A DNA stretch of 64,000 nucleotides from Physcia stellaris (taxonomy: Eukaryota; Ascomycota; Lecanoromycetes; Caliciales; Physciaceae). A model generated the notes under the pieces. The model saw only the letters and a program-made list of their open reading frames with translations, searched no databases and was not told where the DNA came from. A program made the translations under genes and the position numbers. The stretch is taken from positions 310,001-374,000 of the forward strand of contig JABSSW010000031.1 of NCBI GenBank assembly GCA_018902385.1, read 5' to 3'. Positions 47,301 to 57,263 of this stretch are shown here, piece by piece; position 1 is the first letter of the stretch, and each line of letters opens with the position of its first letter.

Positions 47301-48480
47301 ATTTGAAAACAGAACATGAAACGAAACAACGTATAATGCAATACTCGTTGTCGTAAATCGTTTGACGAAAATGACACACTACATTTCGATCAAAAAAACA
47401 ATGATCGCAAAAAATCTCGTCGAAATATTGATTCGAAAAATCATTAGACTTCATGATTTTTTCTTTTCGATAACAACAAACAAAAGCTCGATCTTTATTT
47501 CAAAATATCACGACGTTTTGTGCTACGTTTTAAAAATCAAATTTAAACTATCAACGATTTATTATTCGCAAACAGATGATCAGACGAAGCGTCAAAATTC
47601 AATCATGAAATAGTATTTCAAAATTTTCGTCAATTTTCAACAGAATAACTGAGTAAAACTATTGTCGATGACTGAGTTTGTTTACAACAATAGTAGACAT
47701 GCGTTCACGCAAATGTCGTTTTTTGAAACAATGCAAAAATATATTTCGAGAATGTCATTCGAAAAATCTGCAAATTTCAAAATTAAGTCAAAATCTGCAA
47801 AAAAACATGTCGAAAAACTGATCGAACTGATGAGAATATTAAAAATCAATTTAGCACAGACACAGAAACAACAAATCAAATACAAAAATGCAAAGACAAA
47901 AATAAAAAATTTCGACGTAGAAAATTACGTCAACGTCAATGACAAGAACATTCGCATCAAACGCAACAAAAAACTCGAATGAAAATTTTTCGATTCATTC
48001 AAAGTATTCAAAACAATAGAGAATCAAGCATATCAACTCGAAATATTCAAGCGTTGACGAATTCATGACGTTTTTCACGTCTCGTTGCTGAAAAAAGTCA
48101 AATCTAAAAAAGAAGAGAAAGTTTCGCTAAAACTCACGTATCAATCGAATATCGAAAATGACGAAGAACTCACGAACGAAAAATTCTGAATTGAAATCAT
48201 TTTGGACAGCAAAATCTATAAAAAAAATCAAATTTCGAATAAATCATACAATGAATCAGAGCTCTATTATTTGATTCAATGAAAAAATTACGAAAAACGT
48301 ATTTGAAAATCAATTGCAGTGATTAAACATCTAAAAAATATGTTTCGCGAATTTCACATGAATAATTCGAAAAAAAACGATGCAAACAAAATCATCAATC
48401 GTCGACGCGTTCGACGTCAAATAGATGTAATTTTCACGATGAAATCGTTGACAAAAAAATTCAATTTTTACATGTAATTC
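44345..48480 (+). pseudogene. Gypsy B Pol relic: protease, RT, RNase H, integrase, chromodomain
   Basis: In a frame different from Gag. Protease at about 44550-44770 (NLINQKFAKRLEL after the lost Asp-Ser-Gly); RT at 45330-45780 with LRLCVDYKNLNLLTIKNRY, KYTSFDMITIYNRLRI and VYLNDIIIYF (YLDD to YLND); connection NFYKRFIKNF; RNase H about 46100-46520. A frame change is needed between about 46500 and 46550. Integrase follows: zinc region ending CETCAICKKSK (47170-47215), core from NAILVVVNRLTKMTHYI to TIYYSQTDDQTKRQNSIMK, then C-terminal chromodomain (ILDSKIYKK...YYLIQ-stop-KNYEKR, about 48190-48320). Stops occur as TGA, several at positions where Trp is conserved. Confidence 0.85.
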
Positions 48481-49102
48481 AATGCTATTTACTGTTTAGA
48501 ATTTACGACGCATGAAAAGCTGAATCGTGTCAAAAACATCTTCAAAAACTGTTGTTCGATCTGATTGAACGACGAATAAAATATGAGATGAAAAAGAAAA
48601 TCAAAAAAATTTTCGAAGTTTGATATATCGAATGCGATCGCGACAACGACGTCTTTCGCGTCTAGATTTTTCATGAATTCGATATACGAAAAAAAAAAAC
48701 AAAAAGATAAAAAATGATTCGAATTCAAAACTCATTGCCAATCAATTAATTGTCAGTCATCAGATCGAGAGTTGTGAATTGTACGAAATCAAATTCTCGA
48801 TTCTGAAAACAGCAGATAGTGAAGTCATCAAATCATGTTTTTTTTGAGTCATTCAAAAAAATGTATTTTCAGATTTTTAACGCAGATTGACTAGAAATCG
48901 AAATGAAAAATATTCAAATGCGAAAATCACGATGACAATGATTTTTCAATTCAACGATTTCAGATGCGAAAATCGCGATTACAGCGATTCTTCAAATTTC
49001 AAAAAAAAAACATATTTACACAAGTTTAACGAATCTCTATTGCGAAGCATGTCAAAGAATGTTGATCATTTCAAGAAATTTCGATGTTAAAAAGAAAACG
49101 CA

Positions 49103-49411
49103 TGTAAAACACTCAAAATTCAAATCAACAAAGCATTGCGAATCGAATTTCGATAAAATTATATCAAGCAATTCGATCATCGAAATTCGATAAATCATGA
49201 AAACGATCAATTTGATCACGTCAGCATCAAATTTTCGATTGAACTCAACAAACTCATACTTTCGAATAAATTTCGAAATGTGTGTACGATTGAACAGATT
49301 GACTGACTATATAAGCAAAAGTTTGTAAAATAATTAATTTTGCAATTATTAGTCTAGTTATACAATCGTCTCTGCTATACATTTCTGATGTCACATTTCT
49401 TGAGTCTTACA
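49103..49411 (+). repeat. Right (3') LTR of Gypsy B
   Basis: 309 bp, preceded by a purine-rich tract (about 49089-49099) as expected for a polypurine primer. TATATAAG at 49308-49315. Confidence 0.92.
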
Positions 49412-49601
49412 CGTTTTTATATTTGACATTTTCGAAATCGTGATTGTGATAAACGAAATTTGTTCATTTTCAATTATCGAATCGTTTTTTTGTCGATTTT
49501 AAACGATTCATCGCGATTATCGTGCATTTTATGCGACGACGATTTCAAACGTTTTTCGAATTTTTGCTTTTGTCACGATTTTTATCGTTTCGACGAAATC
49601 G

Positions 49602-49859
49602 TCAATTTGACGAATCATTTTCAAACACGATGAAATTCGAACAAATTGAAAACAAATAATTCGTTTGATTACAATTGTAACATTTTTTCGCGAAAACATT
49701 CATAACGTTTAAATTTTTTTGTTGTTTATTGTTTTGAACGACAAAAATTTGTGTTGATTGATTCGTTGTTAAAATTGTTCGAAAAACACGAAAAACATAT
49801 TTTTTTGCATTGACATTTTCGTGTTTCGAAACATTCGTCATCATGTTGTGCAAATTCAT
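49602..49859 (-). pseudogene. Gypsy A Gag zinc-knuckle relic
   Basis: Minus frame with CYNCNQTNYLFSIC, i.e. C-x2-C-x4-Y-x4-C where the His of the CCHC knuckle has become Tyr. The H-to-Y change is C-to-T on the coding strand. It lies right of element B, showing that B landed between gag and pol of A. Confidence 0.75.
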
Positions 49860-50297
49860 GTTCGATTACATTTGATTTTGATTGAAAATGTAATTTCGAA
49901 TATCGATTTTGAATTCGTCACGATATTTTTTTTTGATCGCAAATTCAATAACGTGTTCGCGAATGTTTTCGTATATCGACGTAAATTTGTTATTGTAATC
50001 GACGATTTTGTTGTATGCGTCAAATTGAATGATTTCGTTGTATATTTTGAAAAATTTTTGTTGTCAATCGTGTTCGTTTCAACGAATGAAAAAATATTTT
50101 TTGAATTCGAATCATTTGTCATCAAATTTTTGTAAATAAACAAACAAAAAAATAAATCATTCGACGATTTTGTTTTCGAAATATTGCTCGATAACGATGA
50201 AAACGTTAATTTTGTTGATTAAATATGAATTGAACACATGAAATTTTTCGTGTTTGAATAAAAAATTTTTGATTTTAACATGATTACGTTCACGTTT

Positions 50298-50714
50298 TTA
50301 AAAAATTGAAAAACGACGATCGATAATTTGATTATCGAAAATAATTTGCGTTTCAATTTGCGCGTCAAACAAAATAAAATCAAACAAATAATTATCGTCG
50401 TTAAAATCAACGATGTTCGCAAAAAATTGATTGTGATTCATAAACAAATTGTTTCGTGATGTACGTTCACGATCGCGACGAAATTGATCATTTAATTGAA
50501 CGACGATATCATTTTCGACGACGACATTATTTTCGACAAAATCGACGTTTTTTTCGTTCGAATTTTCGACGAATTCGTCAACGATTTCATCGAATTGATT
50601 GTCGAATTTTGTTGCAATGTTCGCAAAATTGAAAAAATCGAAAACAATCGTACGTTGTGAAAAATCATTTGAACGATCACGACGACGTTTTAAATTATCA
50701 TTTTGAATAAACAT
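50298..50714 (-). pseudogene. Gypsy A Gag N-terminal relic
   Basis: A 138-residue minus frame starting 140 bp inside the right LTR, with the acidic/Asn-rich stretch expected of a mutated Gag leader. Position rather than motif supports the call. Confidence 0.5.
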
Positions 50715-50851
50715 GATGATTAATGAATAAAGAATTTTAGAAATTTTAAATTTTCAAATGATTATCAAATGCAACGAAAACAATTTGAATTGACAAAAAA
50801 CAATGAACACAATCAAATACATTGTAAATGTAAAAAAGATGATGTTATCAA

Positions 50852-50886
50852 TATAAAAATTCAAAATTAATAAAATTAATATGAAA
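50852..50886 (-). repeat. Right (5') LTR of Gypsy A, first 35 bp
   Basis: Aligns with 37351-37385; the TG end has become TA. Element C is inserted after the TGAAA at 50882-50886. Confidence 0.88.
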
Positions 50887-51096
50887 TGTTGAAATACAAT
50901 TTTCGCAAATGTTCTTCGCGAATGCTGCAATCAGAATTCAGTTAATATAATTTGACGAAAGAAAAACTAATGCGTTCTTGTTGAAATTAGTGTTTTGACA
51001 CTCGCACACTTCTTGTGCTTTGTCACTTCATGTATGTTACAAAAAATAACGAGATTCAAAGCAATAGAATGATAGTCATTCATGATTCTTTCAATA
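50887..51096 (+). repeat. Left LTR of element C
   Basis: 210 bp; differs from the right copy by 10 transitions and one 2-bp gap. Confidence 0.87.
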
Positions 51097-51377
51097 GATT
51101 ATGAGAATCGAATTAACAGTTTTCGCTACATCTAATATCAATTACAGTATGTCAGAAAACGAAACGCAATAATAACTAGTCGTTAGACAATACAGCAAAT
51201 TTGCAATACTAACAGCAATAATCAACTCAATGAAATATTCAGTCAAATCAGATCAGAACGACACAATTGCAATCGAGCAATATTCAATATCTCAGTACAT
51301 TCTCAATTACATCGATAACATCTATCTAATCATCTTGCGAATTTCTCACGAATTCGCCTATCTATCACTCAGTCAGA

Positions 51378-52811
51378 TTGACGACTTCAACATCTACATT
51401 CGACCTGACGAGCATGTCATTTTCATCAGAATTATCAACTTTCTCGATTCTTGTATCAGAAATTGTACGCGAACGTTCAGAGAGCGTATCATCGAAATCG
51501 AAATCTGCTCAACAATCTGTTGAGCATGTGATTTCATTTTCTAGTTCGATTGTTTCATCGTCTCAATCGGTAATTTTCTCATCTTCGTCATCAGAACTCT
51601 CGCTTCTCTCGATTCGTGCACCAGAAATCGTATGCAAGCATTCAGAGAGTGCACTCTTTTCTATTTCTACTTTTGCGAAGTTCACAATCTCTGCGAGCTT
51701 CGCATTTCTCGCTTTCGAATCGTCGCTCGATATTCTTCTTTGATCATCTCTTCTATGCATCTGCCTCGACGCAAATGATCCGAGAACGCAAAATCTTCGA
51801 ATTCTATATCACGAGCACACGAACTCATGTCTTACTAATGTTTCGAAATGTAATTGATTCACTCAAACCAAGAGAGCACAAGAAAATTATCATTTGCGAA
51901 AGCACGAGCAGACAATGAAAAGCAAAATGAAACAAGAAGCGAAAAAATTGTTGAAACAACAGAAAAAAATCCGTTTGATCAAGAAACGAGCAAAAAACTA
52001 TACGTGCAAACGTTGCAAGCATTCGATCAAATTCGATAGCAACATCAAATTGCACGAGCATATTCGTACTCGACATGCAAAGAAGTCGAAAACAATCTCA
52101 CTCTCTGCGCAAATCTCAGAATCGAAATCTATTTCATCTGTTTCGTCGTCTGTATCGATAATCTTCTCATCGTTCACGTCATCGAAATTGATAATCGAGT
52201 CACTAGCTACATCTTCTTCAGAATTCTCACCAGAATTCTTGTCGATTGAAACATCAAAGAAATCGATATCTTGAGCAGAAATCGTCTCACGATCGATCGT
52301 TGCACTCAAACTTTTTCGTTTTTCGATTGCGACACTCAAATCGATGTGCAAATTCATGAAGAAATCAGCAGTCATTTGCTCGCTTACTTCATCGTCTACT
52401 TCGTCTCGAACGTCTACATCATCGAGATTTTATTTTATCGTGAACGATCTGTTTCACATGTTCGCTGAAAAGCCGAGTCCATTTGATCTGCAGCGACATC
52501 GAATGAGCTCGATTTCTTCGAAAAACTCTGACAAATGCAATCGCGACAACAATTCCAAAAGCAAATGTGATCTCATACAAAGTCGCATTACGTCATACTT
52601 TTATGCGACGATCTCATTTGCTTTCAAAACGATCAAATTCGAAACATTTTCAACAGTGCATTCATCGATCAAACAGTCGATTCGCATATCATCTTCGCGA
52701 ATCTTTCGATTTTCTTCTTCGATGCGCTCTTATTTCTCGACATTTTCTCGTTCTTCTCTCGTTTGCAGACATTGTCAAAGGCGTTCTGTCATCTATCGAT
52801 CTATCGATTGA
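51378..52811 (+). pseudogene. Element C protein relic: Ser-rich, C2H2 finger, MNDLxxMF-like motif
   Basis: One frame with interruptions runs across this span. It opens with long Ser runs (consistent with Pro CCN codons mutated to TCN), then a basic region and a finger CKRCKHSIKFDSNIKLHEHI ending in a second His a few residues on (about 52005-52080), then more Ser, then YFIVNDLFHMFAEKPSPFDL and QSRITSYFYAT, and ends with a Cys pair CRHC. I recall this finger plus the NDL-x-x-MF block from repetitive fungal proteins usually annotated only as C2H2 proteins; a Gag-like, nucleic-acid-binding role is inference. The frame lacks a clear intact start and is interrupted near 51740-51890 and 52270. Confidence 0.6.
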
Positions 52812-54215
52812 ATCATGCCAAATGTCTCCAGAGTTGAGAACAATGAAATATTCATGAAAATGCGCTATTGGCGTTTCGTTTCTCTTCATTTTGCTTTGAG
52901 AGAGTATTGACTTCTCCTTGAGAAAGTCACTACTTTGAAAAAGTTAGAGCATGTTGTTTGTTTGTTTGTTTGTCGTCTTTTTTCTTTTCAGTTAATCGTT
53001 GATCGACTATGATCTGAGAAAACATAAAAGTTGTTGTTGTTTTAATGAATTCGATGTTTCGTCTCTCTCGTTCAATTTTCGATCTGAGAAAGCTTTACAA
53101 GTTGTTGTATGCTTTGTTTATTTGTTTATTGTTTAACGAATATGATAGAAACTTATCTTTGTTGTGACTTCGTCTTGATCTAACACGACTAATGATCGTC
53201 TCTTTTTCTACTACTTTTGAGACTTAGTCGCCCGATAAATACGAGAGAAAAAGAGTGACAATAGCTTCAAAAAAACGTACTGTACGTACAATTGTTAGAA
53301 GAGAAGAAACAAACTAAATAGTACGACTTCGAAAAAGCGTACTATACAATCTCGTATGACAAGAAATCAAATCAGTACAGCTTCGAAAAAGCGTACTGTA
53401 CAAACATGACTAAAAATCACATAATATCGTTTCGAGAAAACGTACTACGAGTCATTACATCTCGATCTTGCAAAGCAGAAACTCGATCAAAAAAACAAAA
53501 ACTCGATCAAGAATTGAAGATATCTGATCTTTTCGCATACTAATCGACCTGATTCTCTGACAGATCTTAGTCAGATCAGAAAAGCTCGAATCTGCACTCT
53601 TTGCATCGATGCACGCTTTTCATATCGATTTCTCGATCGTCTTCAGCTTTGCACATCGCATTGACATATCTTATGAACTTTCTACAATCAAATCGCATAG
53701 ATATCGATTCATTGATGTCGCAAGAAGTATCTGAGAACTCTGAAATTCACAATGATGCTACATGATGTGATTTGCATTCTCGTTCGCCATCGCAGAACTC
53801 AAACATAGAATATTTGCTCAATGATGTATCTTTCACTCAATTCTAGATATCAGATCCCACATCGATGTCTCATCTCATGGAGAAATCCAAAACGTCTTCA
53901 GTCACTCGATCGCAATTCTTACAAATCGACTCTACGTCATATTTGAAATCAATAGATCATCGAATCTCGATTCGTTCGTTTCTGCAATCTTCGCATCGAT
54001 GTATGATCTAGCTCTACAAAATCTACGTCATTGAGAAAGCTTGCTCGAAAGTTTCAAGCAACACATCGTTGAGAAAACTCTAAAATGCGCATCGCTGAGA
54101 AAACTACATCGTTGAAAAAGTTTCAGAACTCATCGCTCGAAGAGCTTGCACGAAAGTTTCAGATTGAACTCGTTAAAATACAGAACAAAAGACACAAGCG
54201 ATTGCTGTGAAAGAG

Positions 54216-54423
54216 TGTTGAAATACAGTCTTCGCAAATGTTCTTCGCGAATGCTGCAATCAGAATTCAGTTAATATAATTTGACGAAAGAAGAACTAAT
54301 GCGTTCTTGTTGAAACTAATGTCTTGACACTCGCACACTTCTTGTGCTGTCACTCCATGTATGTTACAAGAAATAACGAGATTCAGAGCAATAGAATGAT
54401 AGTCATCCATGATTCTTTCAATA
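54216..54423 (+). repeat. Right LTR of element C
   Basis: 208 bp, preceded by GTGAAAGAG as a possible polypurine tract. Confidence 0.87.
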
Positions 54424-54428
54424 TGAAA

Positions 54429-54576
54429 AATCGTTTGATTTTATATAATAAATTAATCGCAAAAAGCGCATAATTGATTTTGACAAAATTCAAAATCAAA
54501 ATTAAATTTTGAATTTTAGACGAATATATCGTTTCGATTGTCGAAAAGTTTTCTGTCAAGCAATTTGATCATTACA
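54429..54576 (-). repeat. Right (5') LTR of Gypsy A, remaining 148 bp
   Basis: Resumes after element C and its target copy TGAAA (54424-54428) and runs to ATTACA, then TATG. The two pieces together equal the 183 bp of the left LTR, confirming that C inserted here. Confidence 0.9.
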
Positions 54577-55468
54577 TATGATAATAATTTGAGAAAATTG
54601 ATATTTCAATCATTTTTCAAGTATAATTAAATCGTTGATATAGTTAAATTTTAAATACTTTTGTATAGTCGTTTTTTGATGTTGCAAACAGAATTTTTCG
54701 CAAAAACGATAACGTCATCAAAATTCAAATCATTCTATTTCAACGAAATGATTGACAATTTGATGTCGTCGCTAAACAAACATCATGTTTCAATTATAGA
54801 TTTCAATTATGTGCTTGAATGAATGATTGAAACATCAATTGAAACATTTTCTCAGGTTGCTACCATATAAATTGAGAGAGGGGGCTGGGAGAAGGATGCC
54901 AAGAAATTGCAAGAAACTTTTCCACGCTAAACCTTCCCGACCTTGAATCATTGGTGAACTTTTAATCTTGACTTCTGTCAAACTCTGATCTTGAACCTTT
55001 CAGTTTAATCTTCTGATCAGGACCAGATGCCTCAAGAAGGATACGTGGGACGTTTCGGTCCGGGACTTGGTCTCTACTACCGCTCTCTACACCATCGATT
55101 GGACCATAGGTGAGTTACAGTGTGGGGCAGAACGCCAGAAACAGTCCACTGTCCGCTCTTACAGACATCTAACAGCCGAGACAACCCGAACCCAGACAGG
55201 CTCTGACCATCTAAATGTACCAAGTAAGAAAATCGAATGGACTCAAAGAGAAAAACCTTGGCTTTAAGCGCTAGATTTGAGAGCAGTGGTGGCTACTTGA
55301 GGAAAGGACCACTCTTCGAGAAAAGCCAAGGCTTGTACTCCGTATGAGATCGCACCCATGACTCTGTCTCGAGGCCTGAAGTATTGATCGCAACGGCGTA
55401 ATGGACCAAATGATTGGAGACCTTTGACGTGTTTTTACATAATCATCATCGCTTTGTGTACATCATTT

Positions 55469-55530
55469 TATTGGCTGAAGGAGAAACACTCTGCAGCTTG
55501 TCTGCTGAGGAATTGGCCCTAGTTCGCCAA
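55469..55530 (+). repeat. Short dispersed repeat copy g
   Basis: TATTGGCTGAAGGAGAAA at the start, CTCTGCAGCTTGTCTGCTG in the middle, CCTAGTTCGCCAA at the end. Confidence 0.7.
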
Positions 55531-55773
55531 AGATGGGCGGTCTTCCGGTCAACAAAACAACCCGGACACCCCCAACCGCACGCCTATGTGCAATTAACAA
55601 CGATACACAATGACGTTATGGTTACGGAAATTTGAAATTTGTGTAGCCAAAACTCTTGTGCTCACGGCCGTCGTCAAGAAGTTGTAGCCGTTGTGAAAAA
55701 GAAAAATTGCTTTGGAGATGTCCGAATTATTCTGCTAGCCACGAGACTATCAATGACCCAGCTGAACAGTCGT

Positions 55774-55837
55774 TTGATTGGCTTAAGCAGAGGCACTCTG
55801 CATCTGCTCTGCTGGATATTTTACCCTAGTTCGCCTG
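55774..55837 (+). repeat. Short dispersed repeat copy h
   Basis: TGATTGGCTTAAGCAGAGGC start, CTCTGCATCTGCTCTGCTGG middle, CCTAGTTCGCCTG end; the most diverged of the three right-side copies. Confidence 0.6.
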
Positions 55838-56468
55838 CATATAGCGGGAGTCTCGGGTAACCCTCCTTCTCAGCTTTTCGAGCGGGTGCTGACATCAACA
55901 TAGCCTGCCATTCTTAGCAAACATGACGTTCCTTTTCCGCCTCGAGGTCAGAAGAGATTCTCGATGTTGTCTCCACGACTGTACAAAATCCAATACCGAT
56001 GACAGTCCTTCGGTTCTCTAGAATGCTATTAGCATTGCGCCGGCTGCACTTCTTGACTCTGAGATTGTAGTGGCGATACTCCGCGATTCTTCATCCAACC
56101 GCAGTCTCACTTCAGAGTGAGGCTTGAGGTAAGACGAGGGTCAAGAGTTTGGAATTGAAGAACTTGTGAGTGTAGTTGGTCGGTACCACACTGTAAACGC
56201 TGCGCCCGCCCAAGAATCGCCAAGCAATGACCTCTATCCACCCTCTCCCATACCTGCTACAATTGTCGTGGACATTTTAGAAATTGACAAATCTCCTTAG
56301 CGAGATCAATCATTGTATTAAAGAGTAATGCCGTCTGAGCTCCTTTGTAACGCGGGCACCAGTATGGCATCCGCTGTCTAGGTAGGCCGCCTACGGGTGG
56401 GCCGTGCCACCAGACGAAAACCCTATACGTGTTCTTACATAATCATCAGTGATTTATGTACATCATCT

Positions 56469-56531
56469 CATTGGCTGTAGAAGAAACGCTCTGCAGCTTG
56501 TCTGCTGAAGAATCCACGCTAGTTCGCCAAT
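56469..56531 (+). repeat. Short dispersed repeat copy i
   Basis: CATTGGCTGTAGAAGAAACG start, CTCTGCAGCTTGTCTGCTG middle identical to copy g, CCACGCTAGTTCGCCAAT end identical to copy e. Confidence 0.75.
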
Positions 56532-57263
56532 TGGCTTGGAAGGATTTGAATCGATGCACTCCGTGCATCATGCAGCTTTGCGACTCGGGCGCTCACTTAC
56601 GCACCACGGCTTTATTCCGAGGTAAGACGAAACAAAGGAGATACATTATAAGTTTAGAATGGAAGATGGAATAACTGCCGTCTCAAGAGTACTGATCAGA
56701 TTATCGAATCGTGAAGTTGATGTCGTACCTTTGGTATCACAACGTAACTGCTGCGTTCGAGCCAGCGCATTCAGCGCAAGAGTCGCCAAGCAATGTTGCT
56801 GCCAACAGGCACTTGAAGCGCTTGACCAATTCGCCGTCCTCGTCTTTCGAATATGGCAAGCAACATCGTAGAGGCGGAGCACTTTTTGTTTTTCGAGATC
56901 AGGAGCTAATTGTAAGCATTGTAGGTATGTAAGTCATTGAGTCGCCCAAGGTAGTGATGGGAAATGCGGGTCATTCTTAATGGATTGTATGTCGATGCTT
57001 TACCTGCCGAAGATAAAGCTATGGATATCTTTGTGCACAGTTTGGGTCCAGCGATGGGAACGTCAAGGACCTATTACGAAGTTATCTGTGTCACGACTAC
57101 GCTCCAATCAGAGGGCGATTCAAGTCAGCATGACTGTCATCCATTGCCCTTAATACGAATCATCCAAAGCCCGATCCAACGAGAGCACAAAGGCCCCCTA
57201 TCTTCCGGAGCCCAAGACCTCAAAATCCAGGACCATCCTCACAACATGCTCCACTTCAAAACC

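Larger units (their letters stand above)
42891..49411 (+). mobile_element. Ty3/Gypsy LTR retrotransposon B with chromodomain (chromovirus type), moderately RIP-damaged
   Basis: A 6521-bp element inserted into Gypsy A: LTRs 42891-43201 and 49103-49411, both TGTAAAACACTC...TTACA, with a perfect 5-bp target copy CGTTT on each side (42886-42890; 49412-49416). Plus-strand order: Gag with a C-x2-C knuckle, protease, RT, RNase H, integrase with its HHCC zinc region, and a C-terminal chromodomain, the chromovirus layout. The body carries CT and AG words and is clearly less mutated than A or the copia element, so B is the younger insertion. The stops I checked in the Gag-Pol frames are all TGA. Confidence 0.92.
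50887..54423 (+). mobile_element. Non-autonomous LTR element C carrying a C2H2 zinc-finger frame
   Basis: A 3537-bp element with direct LTRs (50887-51096, 210 bp; 54216-54423, 208 bp) inserted into the right LTR of Gypsy A, with a 5-bp target copy TGAAA on each side (50882-50886; 54424-54428). Termini are TGTTGA...TCAATA. The left LTR is followed by GATTATGAGAATCG, again an initiator-tRNA-loop-like primer site (inference). The internal 3.1 kb has no RT, RNase H or integrase motif; its first half encodes one Ser-rich zinc-finger frame and the rest (52.9-54.2 kb) is non-coding. It is the least mutated and probably the youngest member of the nest. Confidence 0.85.
37351..54576 (-). mobile_element. 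Ty3/Gypsy LTR retrotransposon A, RIP-damaged, interrupted by elements B and C
   Basis: 183-bp LTRs (37351-37533; right copy 50852-50886 plus 54429-54576) and a 4-bp target duplication TATG (37347-37350; 54577-54580) bound the element. Its own length, without insertions, is about 7.16 kb, normal for Gypsy. The internal region reads on the minus strand from right to left: Gag with a zinc knuckle (49.6-50.7 kb), protease/RT entry (42.2-42.5 kb), RT (41.5-41.8 kb), RNase H (41.2-41.4 kb), integrase (about 39.8-40.9 kb). An A-rich polypurine tract (T-run 37534 onward on plus) lies next to the left LTR. All frames are broken. The T-rich DNA contains CA and CG but almost no CT or CC. Confidence 0.9.
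37285..54927. mobile_element. Small TIR DNA element split by the retrotransposon nest
   Basis: An inverted repeat of about 45 bp brackets the whole nest: on the left 37285 onward begins GCGTGGAAAAGTTTCTTGCA, and on the right the reverse complement of the DNA ending at 54927 begins with the same 20 bases. Both ends abut a TA dinucleotide (37283-37284 and 54928-54929), the target of Tc1/mariner-type transposons. Without the nested LTR elements the unit would be about 0.41 kb with no coding capacity, so a mariner-related MITE is the best reading. Left arm unmutated; the right inner part is AT-rich. Confidence 0.7.
54928..57263. other. Intergenic stretch with three short dispersed repeats
   Basis: Copies g, h and i (55469-55530, 55774-55837, 56469-56531). 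Copies g and i also share about 45 bp upstream (ACATAATCATCA ... GTACATCAT), so they belong to a longer repeated unit. No gene motif in the short frames present. Confidence 0.6.

Noticed and set aside
50879-50886. 8-bp target duplication ATATGAAA for element C
   Set aside because: ATA belongs to the LTR end (present after both LTR copies), leaving the usual 5-bp TGAAA.
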